NCBI GenBank assembly: GCA_039566865.1
Contig: CM076943.1
Coordinates: forward strand, 13,502,001 to 13,566,000
From: Aurelia coerulea
Lineage: Eukaryota; Cnidaria; Scyphozoa; Semaeostomeae; Ulmaridae
Reading direction: 5' to 3'
DNA: 64,000 nucleotides
Part shown: in pieces, positions 62,230 through 64,000 of the stretch
Numbering within the stretch: the stretch's first letter is position 1
Layout of the letters: the number at the start of each line of letters is the position of its first letter
Program-made: the position numbers and the translations under genes
Notes under the pieces: generated by a model
Seen by the model: the letters and a program-made list of their open reading frames with translations, nothing else
Databases searched by the model: none
What the model was told of the DNA's origin: nothing

Positions 62230-62766
62230 TCTTGCGGTGTTTATTAAACTTCGAGATCCTTCACTCTCGACAGAGACAGAAGGAGTTTGCTTTCACGTTG
62301 CAATTGTTCTAATTTGCGCCAAAGGATTTGATCTTTGGCTATTGTTGATTGAGTTTATCCAATAAGTGGCTTAGGTGTTATTGGCATGTGATTTTCAATT
62401 TTCTTTTGTTTGTCTGCTAATAAAAGTGGCCTGTTTTATTGTTAATTTGTTCTTCGCACGAACCAAACTGACGAGAGTGCGACGAAAAGCGTATTTGGTG
62501 ATTTCACGTTGGTCTGTACAGCAGTTACTGGTGAGTTACTAACTTATTTCTTTCGTTGCAGGTTTTGAAGATTAATTCGGTTTTCTCTTACAGGATTTAA
62601 CAGTTTTTCTCTTGTTACAGATTTATTTTGGTTGTTGTTTATTTTACAGGAGTTAATAGTCTTCTTTCTACTGATTTCGGTGTTTTTCGTTGCTTTCATG
62701 GGTTTAATATGAAGAGTCCGTAATGTAAGGCTATTTTCAAATTTTTTACCACGAATCATTTGTTTA
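62230..62766 (+). repeat. Donor/acceptor-motif repeat, longest copy
   Basis: Contains all blocks of the family: GGTGTTTATTAAACTTCGAG, CGTTGCAATTGTTCTAATTT, GTTCTTCGCACGAACCAAAC, a donor-like CTGGTGAGTTAC (GT at 62,531), then four pyrimidine-rich CAG/G acceptor-like sites within about 100 bp, and the closing GTAAGGCTATTTTC and CACGAATCATTTG. No protein recognised. Confidence 0.7.
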
Positions 62767-62832
62767 CATTTCCAAATTGATACTCTATGACGTTCTATCA
62801 ACTTTTGATATGTTGTCTTTCATTGTGCTCAA

Positions 62833-63117
62833 AGCTATTCTTGGTTGCTGATGAAGACTTCGAGTGTCTTTGTAAACTTTGTCACAAAAAATAAAGCAGA
62901 AAATAAGTTATCTTGAAAAAACACAGGTTGCTTTTTTTGAGATGGGCCTAAGTACACAGACCAAAACATTCTTCTACGAAAAAAAAAACAGTTTTACAAA
63001 CGTTCCAACACTCCAGTGGCAATAACTAGCAATATGTCTGCAGGCTGACATTGATGCTGTGTCAAAACAACGCATTTTTCAAATTTTAAAAAGTTCCGCA
63101 AAATCGAATTCCGCGTT
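62833..63117 (+). repeat. 366-bp tandem duplication, copy 1
   Basis: AGCTATTCTTGGTTGCTGAT to TCGAATTCCGCGTTA. About 90 percent like copy 2 by eye, with small indels. Confidence 0.85.
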
Positions 63118-63201
63118 ATTGATTTTCACCTTATGAAAAAATCAATATCGCGGAACTCCATCTCGCGGAACTCGCCGGATAGGCCAGTTGTTTGTGGAGA
63201 C

Positions 63202-63482
63202 AGCTATTCTTGGTTTCTGATGAAGACTTGGAGCGTTTTTATAAACTTGGTCACAAAAATAAAGCAGAAAATAAGTTATCTTGAAAAGACACAGGTTGAT
63301 TTTTTGAGATGGGCCTAAGTAGACAGGCCAAAAACATTCTTCTAAGTAAGAACTGTTTTACCAGCGTTCCAACACTCCAGAGGCAACAACTAGCAATATT
63401 TCTACAGACTGACATTGATACTGTGTCAAAACAACGCATTTTAAAAATTTTTAAAAGTTCCTCGAAATCGAATTCCACATTA
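63202..63482 (+). repeat. 366-bp tandem duplication, copy 2
   Basis: Follows an 84-bp spacer (63,118-63,201) holding two CGCGGAACTC words and a TTGATTTT/AAAATCAA hairpin. Short frames on either strand here are unrecognised. Confidence 0.85.
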
Positions 63483-63493
63483 TGAAAAGACAC

Positions 63494-63913
63494 AGAATTG
63501 TTGCTCTGTGTGGGGCTGTTGCAGTGATACTAACATTAACATGCTGCAAAAGGTACAAAATAGGGCAGCCAGAATTGTAACGAATAGCAAATATGATACA
63601 TCCGCACCGCAATGCCTCTAATCAACGGTCTTGGATGGGCAACAGTCAAGCAGCTTATTTTCAAAGAATCAACTTTGCTTGTGTATAAGTCCTTAAATTC
63701 GTTGGCTCCAGATTATTTGTCCTTGTTGTTCACAAGATGCTCCGACAGTAATGAACGAAATCTGCGATCGACAGATCTGAACTGAAAATACCATTACTTA
63801 AAACAAAAACAGGTCAGAAATCTTTCTGCTACAGAGGAACCACCCTTTGGAACAGCCTGGATAAAGCTACTAAATCAGCTTCCTCTCTTGGTGCTTTCAA
63901 CAATTTGCTCTAA
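63494..63913 (+). pseudogene. LINE RT C-terminal fragment, frameshifted
   Basis: Reads CCSVWGCCSDTNINMLQKVQ, NRAARIVTNSKYDTSA, then after a frame change MPLINGLGWATVKQLIFKES, SLNSLAPDYLSLLFTRC, and after another RGTTLWNSL to a stop at 63,911-63,913. It is the end of a CR1/Jockey-type LINE RT and the region following it, the same subfamily as 55.5-55.85 kb. 5'-truncated and inactive. Confidence 0.8.
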
Positions 63914-64000
63914 TAAGTCGGATTGCGTAGCTTTCCTTTGTATTCCAATTTATTCACCGTATTTTATTGTATCATACTGTAAATTATTGGCCTTTGTAAA

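Overview
The window looks like transposon-saturated, gene-poor, AT-rich DNA from an animal nuclear genome. The best guess is an anthozoan cnidarian, possibly a stony coral. The guess rests on the mix of CR1/L2-type LINEs with CTGAA-like 3' tails, a BEL/Pao retroelement, many hAT-like MITEs with G-run ends, and an intron-containing gene with small symmetric phase-1 exons. No host gene diagnostic of a taxon is present, so the organism is an inference. There are no bacterial operons, rRNA genes or CRISPR arrays.

Layout. 1-900: 3' end of a BEL/Pao LTR retrotransposon, internally deleted. 1-23 kb: decayed LINE fragments (4.4, 5.3-5.8 and 7.9-8.5 kb), a hAT transposase remnant (15.55 kb), a tRNA-derived SINE head (14.7 kb) and many short inverted-repeat elements. 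Several of these have exact target-site duplications: PIF/Harbinger-like at 8.5 kb, hAT-like at 15.4, 17.9 and 19.4 kb, piggyBac-like at 21.4-22.8 kb. 23.25-23.5 kb: a 245-bp hairpin element with a 9-bp duplication. 23.5-28.7 kb: a two-ORF LINE on the minus strand whose ORF1 carries CCCH zinc fingers; ORF2 has one frameshift. 29.9-34.66 kb: one 4.7-kb element with G-run inverted termini and an 8-bp duplication. It encloses a 125-bp satellite array with a 755-bp, six-monomer higher-order period, and a second member of the same terminal family is inserted into that array. 36.0-37.0 kb: a nearly exact 501-bp tandem duplication. 38.2-42.7 kb: palindromic and TIR elements, including one flanked by TTAA. 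42.8-47.57 kb: an apparently full-length, ORF-intact L2/CR1 LINE on the minus strand (ORF1, then PHD finger, endonuclease and RT), with a YY1-like motif at its 5' edge.

47.9-57 kb probably holds part of a host gene on the minus strand. Its candidate exons are a 64-nt exon, a 180-nt exon, a 138-nt cysteine-containing exon, a 147-nt Ser/Thr-rich exon, and four tandemly duplicated 126-nt Ser/Thr-rich exons. All but the 64-nt one are phase 1-1, so they could be added or skipped without a frame change. The pattern suggests a secreted or cell-surface mucin-like protein. Neither end of the gene is identified, and the L2 LINE sits immediately downstream. 58.8-60.6 kb: minisatellites, one split by a 989-bp hAT-like element with an exact TTCTCACG duplication. 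60.7-64 kb: more inverted-repeat elements, a 366-bp tandem duplication and a decayed LINE RT tail.

In functional terms the window is mostly a nested record of insertions. The only sequences that look capable of encoding working proteins are the L2 ORFs, LINE-A ORF1 and most of ORF2, and the exon series at 48-55 kb.
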